Numbered from the stretch's first letter, positions 23,067 through 32,949 are shown. The stretch: DNA of 64,000 bases from Clostridia bacterium (GCA_017505465.1 JAFVPE010000030.1:124001-188000); one strand, 5' to 3'. The notes: generated by a model not told the origin, from the letters alone. Numbers and translations: made by a program.

Positions 23067-25226
23067 ATGGAAAGAAAAAGGAAAAGTATTTTTTATGCCC
23101 TTTTGTTTGGAACGAGCGCCTTTTTAACTGCTTGTTTTACCGCTTGCGGAAGGGGGGATAACGCAGATGCACTCAAAGACGCCGTGCAGCGAGAGAATTA
23201 CCAAAGCGTATACGACGCAATCGGGGAAAGGGTTACGCTTGATATGGTAACGGAAAAGGAAGACGGTAGGGCATACGTCACGTTGGATAACAAGGAGTAC
23301 GAGCTCGGTATGGATTTCTTATCTATGGCGATGGTTTATAACACTCGCCCTACGGGCGAATACCCAACCGCCACGGCGGTATATAACGAGTGGTGGCGGC
23401 TATTCATGCAACGGTGGAATTTGCTTGCGCCCGAAGTGCCGCTCTATTCTAATCAATACTACGACGTGTATAATGCGAAAATCAACGAGCTAAAAACGAG
23501 CCCTTATTGGAGCGTGAACGATGCCATTGTCGGTGCAAAAATTCTATCGGGGGACAATTCGGTGATATTGGGGAGCAATACCGAGCTTTCGGGGGCTTTT
23601 CGGGACGCTTCGTTTGGAAAATCCGCACCGGGGGCGGCGGATCTTGCCATACAAGATTTAACAAGCGGTTATTCCACTGTCGTTACGAATGAAAACGGCT
23701 TATATCAATGGGCTGGGAAGGAAATTTTGGCGTCCCACAGCGAAGTAGAAAACGTGGACGGAACAAAAACCTTTACGGTGGAAATTGCCAAAGATCTCGT
23801 CTTTTCGAACGGCTCGCCCATACGAGCAGAAAACTATCTCGTTTCCCTGCTCGTGGGGAGCAGTAAAGTGATGAAAGAAGCGGGCGGCGGCGAAGCCGCA
23901 GGGCTCACCCTCGTGGGATACGAAGCTTTCAATGCCTACGAAGGGGAAGGGGAACCCGTTCCCTTTTCGGGTGTTCGTTTGCTTGACGATTATACCTTTT
24001 CCGTTACGGTGAAAAAGGAGTATGCGGACTATTATTACGCCCTTCGTTACGGCGCATTTACACCCGCAAATATGCAATTATATGGGGGCAGGTATGCGTT
24101 GAAGGACGACGGTCAAGGCGCGTATATGGAAAAAAGCTTCTACGATAAAACGGAAAAGAACGGCATAAAATCGTACGTTATGGCGGACGTTATCACGAAA
24201 AATCTCGCCAACGTAAGCGCTTCGGCTTTTCCGTATTCGGGGCCGTACGCCGTGGAAAGCTACGATGCGGCAACGCGTGTTGCCACCTTAAAGCGCAACG
24301 CATATTATAAGGGCGACCATAGGGGGATTCCGTCCATCGAACGGATTTCATACGTAAAAATTATCCCCGAAACGCAACTTGATCAATTGAATAAGGGTAG
24401 GGTGGACGTGCTCGCTTCCGTGACGGGCGGCGAGGAAACGAAAGCGGCGCTTGCCATTGTGGACGGAAAGCGCTTCAAGGAAACGCACTACGATAGAGCA
24501 GGTTACGGTAAGCTTGCCTTCCGTTGCGATTTTGGGCCTACGCAATTTGCGGAAGTCCGCCGCGCCGTGATGCATACGATTGATAGAGAAGAGTTTGCGC
24601 AAGTCTTTACGGGCGGCTACGGAAGTGTTGTACACGCACCCTATCACGCAGGCTCGGACGCCTATTTGGCGGTCAAGGATAGGCTAAAACTCAACAAGTA
24701 TGCGTACAGTGTTTCGGCGGCGAAAGCGGAGCTTGAAAAGGGCGGTTGGGTGTACGATGCCAAGGGGAAAGCCTATGACGAGAGCAAGGGCGGTGTGCGC
24801 TATAAAAAGCTGTCGGGGTATGAAAAGAGCTATAACAATTTGACGTTTGCTTCTACGGATAATAAATACAAGACGGTCAAGGTGGACGGGGAGTATTATA
24901 TGCCGCTTGTCATCAATTGGATGGGTACGCAGCCAAACCCTGTTACCGATCAACTTATTACCGCTTGGCAAAACAATCCCAACGCAGGCAAAAATATCGG
25001 CGCATACTTGACTTACACGTCGGGGGATATGAATTCGGCGCTCTATGGGGAGTATTACCAAATGCCTGCCTACGGTTTCACGAGAGCCAAATACGGTGCG
25101 GTGAATTTCGCCACGGGCTTTACGGGAGCAGCGTACGACCAAGCGTTTATGTGGACGATTGATCCTGCAAAATATGCGAATTATAGCACGAACTTTTTAA
25201 TGGACGAAGCGGATTTCTTGGTATAA
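23067..25226 (+). CDS. oppA: Oligopeptide-binding lipoprotein (OppA-like)
   Basis: A 719-residue family 5 extracellular solute-binding protein. The signal peptide ends in the lipobox LTAC, which anchors it to the membrane outer face. Typical strands of the family include FTVEIAKDLVFSNGSPIRAENYL and the MHTIDREEFAQVF segment. It should capture peptides and hand them to the permeases that follow. The ATG at 23067 starts the signal peptide; a TTG 48 bases upstream is in frame but unlikely. No clear SD is visible, only AAAGAG. It heads an operon with two permeases and two ATPases and is longer than the usual 550 residues. Confidence 0.85.
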   Translation: MERKRKSIFYALLFGTSAFLTACFTACGRGDNADALKDAVQRENYQSVYDAIGERVTLDMVTEKEDGRAYVTLDNKEYELGMDFLSMAMVYNTRPTGEYPTATAVYNEWWRLFMQRWNLLAPEVPLYSNQYYDVYNAKINELKTSPYWSVNDAIVGAKILSGDNSVILGSNTELSGAFRDASFGKSAPGAADLAIQDLTSGYSTVVTNENGLYQWAGKEILASHSEVENVDGTKTFTVEIAKDLVFSNGSPIRAENYLVSLLVGSSKVMKEAGGGEAAGLTLVGYEAFNAYEGEGEPVPFSGVRLLDDYTFSVTVKKEYADYYYALRYGAFTPANMQLYGGRYALKDDGQGAYMEKSFYDKTEKNGIKSYVMADVITKNLANVSASAFPYSGPYAVESYDAATRVATLKRNAYYKGDHRGIPSIERISYVKIIPETQLDQLNKGRVDVLASVTGGEETKAALAIVDGKRFKETHYDRAGYGKLAFRCDFGPTQFAEVRRAVMHTIDREEFAQVFTGGYGSVVHAPYHAGSDAYLAVKDRLKLNKYAYSVSAAKAELEKGGWVYDAKGKAYDESKGGVRYKKLSGYEKSYNNLTFASTDNKYKTVKVDGEYYMPLVINWMGTQPNPVTDQLITAWQNNPNAGKNIGAYLTYTSGDMNSALYGEYYQMPAYGFTRAKYGAVNFATGFTGAAYDQAFMWTIDPAKYANYSTNFLMDEADFLV

Positions 25227-25263
25227 TAATTGGAAGTTTGTAAATTAAAAAAGGAGGAAAGAT

Positions 25264-26280
25264 ATGGCAAAATATATAGTAAAGCGTTTGGGTTATTTGC
25301 TCGTTGTGTTGCTGCTCCTTTCCTTTTTGGTTTTTGCAGTGTACAATATGTTGCCCGTAGACAAGGCGGCGGATATGGCGTTACAGGAAATTGCCGCCAA
25401 TAAAAATTTGATCTATGCGGAACGTTATCTCTATTGGCAACGACGGCTTGGGTTGGACGGGGGGCTTGTCTTGCGGTATTTCCGTTGGTTGGGGTTTGCC
25501 CCCTTTTACGACGGTTCGTTTCAAGGCTTATTGCAAGGAAATCTCGGCTCGTCCGTTGCCTACGGCAAACCCGTTTCGGCGGTTATTAAAGAGCCGCTTT
25601 TGAATACGATTTTCCTTAATTTATTCGCTACGACGGCGGCGCTGGGTATAACCATTCCGCTCGGCATTTTTTGTGCGGCAAAAAAGGGGAGTAAACGGGA
25701 TCTCGCCGTGCAAGTAGGTACGATTGTCGGATATAGCATGCCCGTGTTTATTACGGCAATTTTATTTATTTGGTTTTTTGCAGTCAAGCTCGGCATCTTC
25801 CCTGTGTCGGGTATGAGCTCGGTAGGGAAGGACTACGTGGGATTTCGTGCGTTTCTTGACAAACTATACCATTTTGCGCTACCGCTCATCATTATGACCT
25901 TTTGCTCGCTTGGCGGAATGACGAGATACGTCCGCGCGGCGATGATAGACGCACTCTCTCTCGATTGCATTCGTACGGCAAGGGCGAAGGGCTTGCGTGA
26001 ACGTCTTGTCGTGCGCTCGCACGCTTGGCGGAATGCGCTTATTCCCGTGATTGCACTTGTAATCGGTTGGTTGCTTGGAATTTTCTCCGGCTCGATCATG
26101 ATTGAAAATATTTTTGGTATCAACGGCATCGGTAAGGTGTATTTCGACGCGCTAACCGCAAACGATAATGAAATCGTGCTGGCGATGCAAATGTTCTACA
26201 TTTTGCTTGCTCTTTTGGGGAATTTGCTTGTGGATATTGCCTACGGCTTGGCGGATCCGCGCATTCGAGTCTATCGTTAA
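25264..26280 (+). CDS. oppB: Oligopeptide ABC transporter permease (OppB-like)
   Basis: A 338-residue membrane protein with six predicted spans and the binding-protein-dependent transport fold. The coupling-helix motif is seen around RAAMIDALSLDCIRTARAKGLRE. The first periplasmic-side loop (about 30-100) is normal in length for OppB/DppB, in contrast to the next gene. AGGAGG precedes the ATG. It should form the heterodimeric channel with the oppC product. Confidence 0.92.
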   Translation: MAKYIVKRLGYLLVVLLLLSFLVFAVYNMLPVDKAADMALQEIAANKNLIYAERYLYWQRRLGLDGGLVLRYFRWLGFAPFYDGSFQGLLQGNLGSSVAYGKPVSAVIKEPLLNTIFLNLFATTAALGITIPLGIFCAAKKGSKRDLAVQVGTIVGYSMPVFITAILFIWFFAVKLGIFPVSGMSSVGKDYVGFRAFLDKLYHFALPLIIMTFCSLGGMTRYVRAAMIDALSLDCIRTARAKGLRERLVVRSHAWRNALIPVIALVIGWLLGIFSGSIMIENIFGINGIGKVYFDALTANDNEIVLAMQMFYILLALLGNLLVDIAYGLADPRIRVYR

Positions 26281-26291
26281 AGGGGTGTTTT

Positions 26292-28205
26292 ATGTCGGAT
26301 AAAAAGAAAAACGGGGGTACCATGTCCGTGTTCAAACGATTTTGGCGGTGGATAAAGCGAGCTTTTTTCGGGGGCAAAAAAGAGCTTTTTGAAATGGGGG
26401 ATGCCGAAATAGAAAGCCCCTCGAAAATACTCAAAGAAACCTTTTTTCGCAAGAAAACGGCGGTTGCTGCGCTTATCCTTCTCGTGGGGCTTTTCCTTTT
26501 CGTGTTTATTGCGCCTATTTTCGTTTCTCTCGACGTCAACTATACCGATCCTTTGCAACAAAACGTTGCGCCGGGATACACGCTCCGCAGTATGCCCCGA
26601 CGTTTGCGAAAGGGGATAAAGAGTGTGGACGGTTTTGCGGATTTCACCGTCGGCGTGGGGAAGGACGGTAGGTTTTACATTTGGGGAAACACCCAAAACC
26701 GCCTGCAAAAAACCGACTTAAAGGACGTGCCAAAACGGGTAAAAACGGAAGGCGTTGCTTTTGCAGCGTCAGGGAAAGACCATATAATTGCCGTTACAAA
26801 ATCGGGCGAAATTATCGGTTGGGGGGATGATAGCTGCGGACAGTACGGCACGAAACCTACGCTTAATGCCCTTGCGATGCCGCAGGTACTTGCAAACGGC
26901 GTCAATCCAAGCGAAATTTGCTCGCTCACCTGCGGTTATCAAGTTACCGCGCTTGTAAAAACGGACGGACAAGCATTCGTTTGGGGGAATTTGAATGCCG
27001 TTTCCAACCTTGCAAGCTTTCAAGGAATGACGGACGTGGAAACGCTCGTTTTTACCAATTCTACCGCTATTGCGTTAAAGAAAGACGGTGGGATATTCAC
27101 GGGCGGTGCGGATAATTTTCATGCGGCAATTTCCCTAAAAAATGGGTGGCAAAATGAACTCAACGCATACCTGGTGGGTAGAAAAGTGCTCAAAATTGCC
27201 GCAAACAACAAGTGTATTGCTCTTTTGACGGAAGATAACGATCTTGTTCTTTCTGGGGCGTTTGAAAACGGCGAGGATGTCTTGCCTAAGCTAAAAGCAG
27301 GGGAATATTTCACGGAAATCGACGGTGGGACTCGGCATTTCGTCGGCGTAACCAACCTTGGCAATATCTACGCGTGGGGGGATAATTCTTACGGACAATG
27401 CGACGTTGACAAGGGGCAAGGGAAGATTGATAACGTATTTGCGGGCTCTTTGCAAACTTACGCCGTCAAAGAGGGAAAACTAGCGCAAGCGGCAGGGCTC
27501 AAAGGGTATCTTATGGGTACGGATGGGCGTGGACGGGACGTGTACGCGCGGATTGTGCACGGCGGTAAAATGACGTTGACCGTTGGTGGCGTCGCCGTTT
27601 TGATTTCATCGCTTATCGCCGTGCTCGTGGGGTGTGTTTCGGGATATTTCGGCGGTTGGGTGGACACCCTTTTGATGCGCGTGACGGAAATTTTTTCTTC
27701 CATTCCGTTTTTGCCGTTTGCGATGCTGCTTTCGCAAATTATCAAAAATTACAACGTTACGGAAACGGCTCGTATTTTTATCATTATGCTCATACTCGGC
27801 GCACTCTCTTGGACGGGGCTTGCGAGAATGATCCGCGGGCAAATTTTATCCGAACGGGAAAAGGAATTCGTCACCGCCGCAAGGGCGCTCGGCGTGCGTG
27901 AGAGTAAAATTGCCTTCCGCCACGTTTTGCCAAATGTCGTGTCCGTTATTCTCGTCAGTATGACGTTGGATTTTGCAAGCTGTCTTTTGACGGAATCGTC
28001 GCTGTCCTACTTGGGATTTGGAGTGCAACAACCACAACCGACGTGGGGAAATATGCTTTCGGGGAGCAATAATAGCACGGTCATTCAAAATTATTGGTGG
28101 CAATGGCTCTTTCCTGCGCTATTTCTATCCCTTGCCGTCATTTGCATCAACGTGATTGGGGATGCGCTACGTGACGCGCTCGATCCGAAATCGCAATCGA
28201 AATAG
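26292..28205 (+). CDS. oppC: OppC-like permease with an inserted extracellular RCC1-type beta-propeller
   Basis: A 637-residue permease about twice the usual OppC length. After a cytoplasmic start and the first membrane span (56-78) comes an insertion at about 108-400, made of seven units of the RCC1 kind; the clearest are GWGDDSCGQYGT (176-187) and AWGDNSYGQCDV (361-372). The protein then returns to the normal OppC sequence at GTDGRGRDVYARIVHGG (409 onward), with five more spans and the coupling motif TAARALGVRESKIAFRHVLPN. By topology the insert lies outside the cell, in the loop that faces the binding protein. Seven units would close a complete propeller. I know of no standard OppC with this domain. 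GGGGTG precedes the ATG. Confidence 0.9.
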   Translation: MSDKKKNGGTMSVFKRFWRWIKRAFFGGKKELFEMGDAEIESPSKILKETFFRKKTAVAALILLVGLFLFVFIAPIFVSLDVNYTDPLQQNVAPGYTLRSMPRRLRKGIKSVDGFADFTVGVGKDGRFYIWGNTQNRLQKTDLKDVPKRVKTEGVAFAASGKDHIIAVTKSGEIIGWGDDSCGQYGTKPTLNALAMPQVLANGVNPSEICSLTCGYQVTALVKTDGQAFVWGNLNAVSNLASFQGMTDVETLVFTNSTAIALKKDGGIFTGGADNFHAAISLKNGWQNELNAYLVGRKVLKIAANNKCIALLTEDNDLVLSGAFENGEDVLPKLKAGEYFTEIDGGTRHFVGVTNLGNIYAWGDNSYGQCDVDKGQGKIDNVFAGSLQTYAVKEGKLAQAAGLKGYLMGTDGRGRDVYARIVHGGKMTLTVGGVAVLISSLIAVLVGCVSGYFGGWVDTLLMRVTEIFSSIPFLPFAMLLSQIIKNYNVTETARIFIIMLILGALSWTGLARMIRGQILSEREKEFVTAARALGVRESKIAFRHVLPNVVSVILVSMTLDFASCLLTESSLSYLGFGVQQPQPTWGNMLSGSNNSTVIQNYWWQWLFPALFLSLAVICINVIGDALRDALDPKSQSK

Positions 28206-28222
28206 GAGTGAAAAGAAATATA

Positions 28223-29251
28223 ATGCCGTTACTTGAAGTGAAAAATTTGCGTGCCTGCTTCCGCACGAGAAAGGGGATTGTGCGGGCGGTAAACGACGTA
28301 TCCTTCACGCTTGAAGAAGGAAAGACGCTTGCGCTCGTGGGGGAAAGCGGTTCGGGAAAGAGCGTTTCCGCAATGAGTATTTTGCGCCTGCTCGACGAAA
28401 ACGGCTATATCGAAAGCGGGGAAATTCTCTTTGACGACGGCGAAAAAAAGGAGCTTGCTCGATTGCCGCTCGAAAAAATGTATTCCATTCGAGGGAATAG
28501 AATTTCCGTTATTTTTCAAGAGCCGATGACGGCGCTCAATCCCGTTTTTTCGGTGGAAAGACAACTGCGGGAGCCGTTTGTGATTCACAAAAGACTGTCG
28601 AAAAAGCAAGCGGCGGAAGAGGCGAGAAAAATGCTTGCGGCGGTGCGAATTCCAAATCCAAAGCAGGTGTTAAAGCAATATCCACACCAACTTTCAGGCG
28701 GTATGCGCCAAAGGGTGATGATTGCAATGGCGCTCGCTTGTGAACCCCGTATTTTGATCGCAGACGAGCCGACGACGGCGCTCGACGTTACCATTCAAGC
28801 GCAAATTTTGCAGCTCATGCGAGATTTGCAACGGGAAAAGGGAACGGCAATTTTGTTTATCACGCACGATCTTGGCGTGGTGGCGGAAATGGCGGATGAC
28901 GTGGCGGTTATGTATTGCGGACAAGTGGTTGAACGCGTACCTGCCCCCATCATTTTTCAAAATTCGGCCTTTTCACATCCCTACACGGAAGGGCTTTTAA
29001 GCTCCGTTCCAAGCGGAAAAACGGCAGGGGAACGCCTACCGACAATTCCCGGCAACGTACCGCATCCGTTGCGTTTGCCCAAGGGGTGTAAATTTGCGCC
29101 TAGATGCCCGTATTGCACGCAAAAATGTATCGAGGAAGAGCCGACGCTTTTTGAGAAAGGGGATGCTCATCTTATCCGTTGTTTTTACCCTAAAAAGGAG
29201 GAGCGAAAGAGTGAACAGCACGCAAGAATTACTGTCCGTTATCCGTCTTAA
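28223..29251 (+). CDS. oppD: Oligopeptide ABC transporter ATPase (OppD-like)
   Basis: A 342-residue ATPase. Walker A is GESGSGKS, the signature is LSGGMRQRVMIAMAL, Walker B is ILIADEPTTALD, and the switch His is in ITHDLGVV. The C-terminal part holds the four-cysteine region of Opp/Dpp ATPases (GCKFAPRCPYCTQKC), which in relatives binds an iron-sulfur cluster. The ATG at 28223 follows AGGAG with 14 bases between; GTG at 28208 is too close to that SD. Its end overlaps oppF by 41 bases. Confidence 0.92.
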   Translation: MPLLEVKNLRACFRTRKGIVRAVNDVSFTLEEGKTLALVGESGSGKSVSAMSILRLLDENGYIESGEILFDDGEKKELARLPLEKMYSIRGNRISVIFQEPMTALNPVFSVERQLREPFVIHKRLSKKQAAEEARKMLAAVRIPNPKQVLKQYPHQLSGGMRQRVMIAMALACEPRILIADEPTTALDVTIQAQILQLMRDLQREKGTAILFITHDLGVVAEMADDVAVMYCGQVVERVPAPIIFQNSAFSHPYTEGLLSSVPSGKTAGERLPTIPGNVPHPLRLPKGCKFAPRCPYCTQKCIEEEPTLFEKGDAHLIRCFYPKKEERKSEQHARITVRYPS

Positions 29252-30299
29252 AAAGTATTTTCCGCTTCCGAAAAAATCTTTTTTTCAAAAGGGTAGACCG
29301 CACCTTCGCGCCGTAGACGAAATCACTTTGGACGTTAAAAAGGGGGAAATTTTTGGGCTTGTTGGCGAAAGCGGCTGCGGAAAATCCACTTTTGGCAGAA
29401 CACTCTTACAGCTCTATTCGCCTACGTCGGGCGAAGTGAAGTATTTTGGACGCAGCTTGCAAGAATTTGCTCCCAAATATGCGAGAAAAACCACGGCGGA
29501 CGAGGGGATTGACTTGACCAAGCTCACGCCCAAAGAGTTGCGCTTGCTTCGCAAGGATTTACAGATTATCTTTCAAGATCCCTATTCGTCGTTGAATCCG
29601 CGTATGACGGTGGGACAAATTATTGCCGAAGGCGCAATCACGCATAAATACTATAAAAAAGGCTCGAAGGAGCTGCAAAATTACGTGGTGGAAACGATGA
29701 AAAAGTGCGGCTTGCAGCCGTATATGCTTCACCGTTACCCTCACCAATTTTCGGGCGGACAAAGACAAAGGGTGTGCATTGCGCGCGCCCTTGCCGTCAA
29801 GCCGAAATTTATTGTTTGCGACGAGTGTGTTTCTGCGCTCGACGTATCCGTGCAGTCGCAAATTCTCAACCTGCTTCTTGATTTGAAAGAGCAGGAAGGA
29901 TTGACTTATCTTTTCATCTCGCACGACTTGTCCGTCGTGCGCCACGTATCCAATCGCATTGCCGTGATGTATCTTGGGAAAATTGTGGAAAGCGGAAATG
30001 CGCAAGACGTGTTTGAAAATCCTCGTCATCCGTACACCGTTGCGCTTATTAGCGCTATTCCGACGACGGAAGGGAAAAAGGATAAAATTTTGCTTTCGGG
30101 AAATATGCCAAGTCCCGTTTCGCCCCCTTCGGGATGTCCCTTTCACATGCGTTGTTTTATGGCGCAGGAATGTTGTCGTCGCATACCTGCCCCTGTCGTA
30201 GAGATAGAAAAGGGGCATTTCGTTGCTTGTCATTTTGCCGAAAAAACGACGGAAGAGAAAAGGAAGATTGCTCTATCCAAGCAAAAGGTGAAAGGATGA
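29211..30299 (+). CDS. oppF: Oligopeptide ABC transporter ATPase (OppF-like)
   Basis: A 362-residue ATPase with Walker A GESGCGKST, signature FSGGQRQRVCIARAL, FIVCDECVSALD as Walker B and LFISHDLSVVRH. It carries the C-terminal Cys region as well (GCPFHMRCFMAQECC). I chose the GTG at 29211, directly behind AAGGAGGAG; a longer frame from an ATG at 29094 would begin deep within oppD. The long overlap implies translational coupling. OppD and OppF form the ATP-driven motor of the importer; the operon ends at a terminator within 40 bases. Confidence 0.9.
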   Translation: MNSTQELLSVIRLKKYFPLPKKSFFQKGRPHLRAVDEITLDVKKGEIFGLVGESGCGKSTFGRTLLQLYSPTSGEVKYFGRSLQEFAPKYARKTTADEGIDLTKLTPKELRLLRKDLQIIFQDPYSSLNPRMTVGQIIAEGAITHKYYKKGSKELQNYVVETMKKCGLQPYMLHRYPHQFSGGQRQRVCIARALAVKPKFIVCDECVSALDVSVQSQILNLLLDLKEQEGLTYLFISHDLSVVRHVSNRIAVMYLGKIVESGNAQDVFENPRHPYTVALISAIPTTEGKKDKILLSGNMPSPVSPPSGCPFHMRCFMAQECCRRIPAPVVEIEKGHFVACHFAEKTTEEKRKIALSKQKVKG

Positions 30300-30313
30300 A
30301 AGAGAAAACGTCA

Positions 30314-30336
30314 AGCCGCCCATTGGGCGGTTTTTT
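30314..30336 (+). terminator. opp operon terminator
   Basis: CCGCCC (30316-30321) pairs with GGGCGG (30325-30330) followed by TTTTTT. Confidence 0.85.
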
Positions 30337-30390
30337 GTGTGAAAGTATGTTGAAAATATGCAAAAACTTGCAAATAAGTACTCACTTGTG

Positions 30391-30420
30391 TTGACAAAGT
30401 GGGTGAAAAAATATTATAAT
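30391..30420 (+). promoter_or_regulatory. Promoter of the CNNM-type gene
   Basis: TTGACA at 30391-30396, 18-base spacer, TATAAT at 30415-30420. Confidence 0.8.
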
Positions 30421-30487
30421 AATATTTGAGCTGAAAAATCACAAGCTCGAGATTATTTATTTTTTTGGAGGATATTCAACAACAACT

Positions 30488-31807
30488 ATGGACCTAAGTC
30501 TAACCTTGGCGGCGCAAACGAACCCGAATCTTATTCCGATTTTTATCGTCGCCATCATCGTACTCGTGCTTCTTTCCGGATTCTTTTCCGGTACGGAAAC
30601 TGCCTTTTCTTGCGTAAATAAAATCAAGCTGAAAAGCTATATCACGCTTGGCAAGAAAAATGCAAAAGCGGTATATAAGTTTGCCGATGAAAAATACGAT
30701 AAACTCGTAACAGCCATTCTCGTTGGGAACAACATCGTAAATTTGACGGCTTCCGCAATCGGTACGATATTATTTGCAATGCTTTTGGCAAACACTTCCG
30801 CGGAAAACCTTTCAGAAACGATTTCTACCGCCGCATTGACGGTGTTAATCCTGCTTTTTGGTGAAATTACTCCCAAGTATTTGTCGAGTGTGTACCCCGA
30901 GAAGATGTGTTTCTTCTTCTATCCCTTGATGCAGCTTTTCTATTGGATTTTGTGGCCTATCTGCAAAATCTTCGACGGCTACAAGTGGCTCATATCCAAG
31001 ATTTTCAGATTGAAGAAAGACGAAACGATTACGGACGAAGAGCTTATGTCCCTTGTCGACGAAGCGGAAGAGAGCGGTACGCTCAAAGAGGACGAATCGG
31101 AGCTCGTGCGTTCTGCGCTGGAATTTGACGATTTGAAGGTGGAAGATATCCTTGTTCCCCGCGTCAACGTCTATGCGGTAGAAGAGGACACTCCGATGGA
31201 CGAAATCCGCAAGATTTTCGAAGAAACGGGATATTCCCGTTTGCCCGTGTATAAGGACACGATTGATAACGTAATCGGTCTAATCCACGAGCGCGATTTC
31301 TTTATGGGCTACGTCCGCGGTGAAAAAACGATTGCGCACATTGTGCAAGACATCGTGTTTACGACGGAATATACGAGAATTTCCACCCTTTTGAAACAAT
31401 TGCAAAAGCAGAAAATTCACATGGCGGCGGTTTCGGACGAATACGGCGGCTTGGTCGGTATCGTAACGCTTGAAGATATTTTGGAAGAGCTTGTCGGTGA
31501 AATTTGGGACGAACACGACGAAGAAGAAGTCCTTTACGGCAAGATTTCCGACGACGAATATTGGGTGGACGGTAAGTGTGAATTGGAAGAATTCTTCGGC
31601 CTTTATGAAATGGAAAAAGAGGACGAGGAGTTCGACGCAAACACCGTCGGCGGTTGGGTAACCGAGAAATACGGCGGCATTCCCCCGATTGGCGAAACGC
31701 TTGAATTCAAAGGCTTGGAAATCAAAATTGTCAAGGCTACCCGCCAAAAGGTGCTTAAAGTGCGCTCCTTAAAAACGGAAGCGTTTGAAGAGCCCGACGA
31801 AGACTAA
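30488..31807 (+). CDS. CNNM/CorC-type membrane protein with CBS pair
   Basis: A 439-residue protein of the HlyC/CorC (DUF21) family. Residues 15 to about 185 form the CNNM transmembrane domain (SGFFSGTETAFSCVN is its signature). Two CBS domains follow (about 205-330, with EILVPRVN-like and GLVGIVTLEDILEELVG segments), then a CorC/HlyC C-terminal domain (to about 430). Relatives export Mg2+ or Na+/Mg2+, with the CBS pair sensing nucleotide and Mg2+. The SD GGAGG is about 16 bases before the ATG, a long spacing. Together with mgtE at 58439 the window holds two Mg2+-type transporters, probably for efflux and uptake. Confidence 0.9.
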   Translation: MDLSLTLAAQTNPNLIPIFIVAIIVLVLLSGFFSGTETAFSCVNKIKLKSYITLGKKNAKAVYKFADEKYDKLVTAILVGNNIVNLTASAIGTILFAMLLANTSAENLSETISTAALTVLILLFGEITPKYLSSVYPEKMCFFFYPLMQLFYWILWPICKIFDGYKWLISKIFRLKKDETITDEELMSLVDEAEESGTLKEDESELVRSALEFDDLKVEDILVPRVNVYAVEEDTPMDEIRKIFEETGYSRLPVYKDTIDNVIGLIHERDFFMGYVRGEKTIAHIVQDIVFTTEYTRISTLLKQLQKQKIHMAAVSDEYGGLVGIVTLEDILEELVGEIWDEHDEEEVLYGKISDDEYWVDGKCELEEFFGLYEMEKEDEEFDANTVGGWVTEKYGGIPPIGETLEFKGLEIKIVKATRQKVLKVRSLKTEAFEEPDED

Positions 31808-31871
31808 TTCCGCAAATCTTTTGCCAAGAAAAACAGCGAAAGAATATCACAATTAAAAGAAATATTTGCTA

Positions 31872-31900
31872 TTGCCTTTTATAAAGGCAGCGTGTATAAT
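31872..31900 (+). promoter_or_regulatory. Promoter of galE with a palindrome in the spacer
   Basis: TTGCCT at 31872-31877, 17-base spacer, TATAAT at 31895-31900. The palindrome TGCCTTTTATAAAGGCA (31873-31889) overlaps the -35 box and most of the spacer, where a repressor would block polymerase. Confidence 0.65.
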
Positions 31901-31931
31901 GAACTCGAAAACTATTAAAGAGGTGAAAATT

Positions 31932-32945
31932 ATGGCAACGATTTTGGTTACGGGCGGCTGCGGTTACATCGGCTCACATACGGTATTGGAGCTTTTGAAC
32001 AAGAACTACGACGTAGTCGTGGTAGATAATTTTAGTAATTCGAGTTTTGAGAGTCTTCGCCGTGTGCAAAAGATTACGGGCAAGACGGTTACCTTTTACG
32101 AAGCGGACATTCGCGACAGCGAAGCGATGGAAAAGATATTTGCGGCGCATAAGTTTGACGCAGTCATTCACTTTGCGGCGTTCAAGGCGGTTGGCGAAAG
32201 CTGCAAATTGCCCTTGAAGTATTATGAAAACAACATTAGCGGTACGGTTTCCCTTTTAAAGGTGATGGAAAAGTACAACGTGAAGAAGGTTATCTTCTCG
32301 TCTTCCGCAACCGTTTACGGCGATCCCGAACGCTTGCCTTTGGATGAAAATTGCCGTCTTTCGACGACGAATCCTTACGGCAGCACGAAGCTTATGATGG
32401 AAATGATCATGCAAGATTTGCATAAGGCGGATAAGGAATGGAACATTATTTTGCTCCGTTATTTCAACCCCGTCGGCGCGCACGAAAGCGGCTTGATCGG
32501 CGAAGATCCCAAGGGGATTCCCAACAACCTTATGCCCTTCGTGGCGCAGGTTGCAAGCGGCAAATTGCAATGCATCAACGTTTTCGGAAACGACTACGAT
32601 ACCCCCGACGGAACGGGCGTGCGCGATTATATCCACGTAGTGGATCTTGCGCTTGGCCACATTGCGGCAATCGAGCATTGTAACGAAAGCGGTGTGCACA
32701 TTTATAACCTTGGCACCGGGCACGGTTACAGTGTTTTGGATATGATTCACGCCTTTGAAAAGGCTTGCGGTAAGGAATTGCCTTACAAGATTTGCGAACG
32801 CCGTCCCGGCGACATCGCCGCATGCTACGCAGCTCCCGATAAGGCAAAGAAAGAGCTTGAATGGGAAGCGAAATTCGGTATTGAAGAAATGTGCGCTTCG
32901 CAATGGAAATGGCAGAGCGGTAATCCTATGGGGTACGAATCGTAA
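31932..32945 (+). CDS. galE: UDP-glucose 4-epimerase
   Basis: A 337-residue short-chain epimerase. The NAD loop is [10 protein letters not shown] (8-17), and the catalytic Tyr149 and Lys153 lie in NPYGSTK, with SSSATVYG (123-130) supplying the Ser/Thr. It interconverts UDP-glucose and UDP-galactose for sugar use and surface glycans. The start at 31932 follows AGAGGTGA and begins the Rossmann strand; an upstream in-frame ATG would add 22 residues unlike the family and overlaps the promoter. The YgjP-like gene follows four bases after the stop. Confidence 0.95.
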   Translation: MATILVTGGCGYIGSHTVLELLNKNYDVVVVDNFSNSSFESLRRVQKITGKTVTFYEADIRDSEAMEKIFAAHKFDAVIHFAAFKAVGESCKLPLKYYENNISGTVSLLKVMEKYNVKKVIFSSSATVYGDPERLPLDENCRLSTTNPYGSTKLMMEMIMQDLHKADKEWNIILLRYFNPVGAHESGLIGEDPKGIPNNLMPFVAQVASGKLQCINVFGNDYDTPDGTGVRDYIHVVDLALGHIAAIEHCNESGVHIYNLGTGHGYSVLDMIHAFEKACGKELPYKICERRPGDIAACYAAPDKAKKELEWEAKFGIEEMCASQWKWQSGNPMGYES

Positions 32946-32949
32946 TTCC

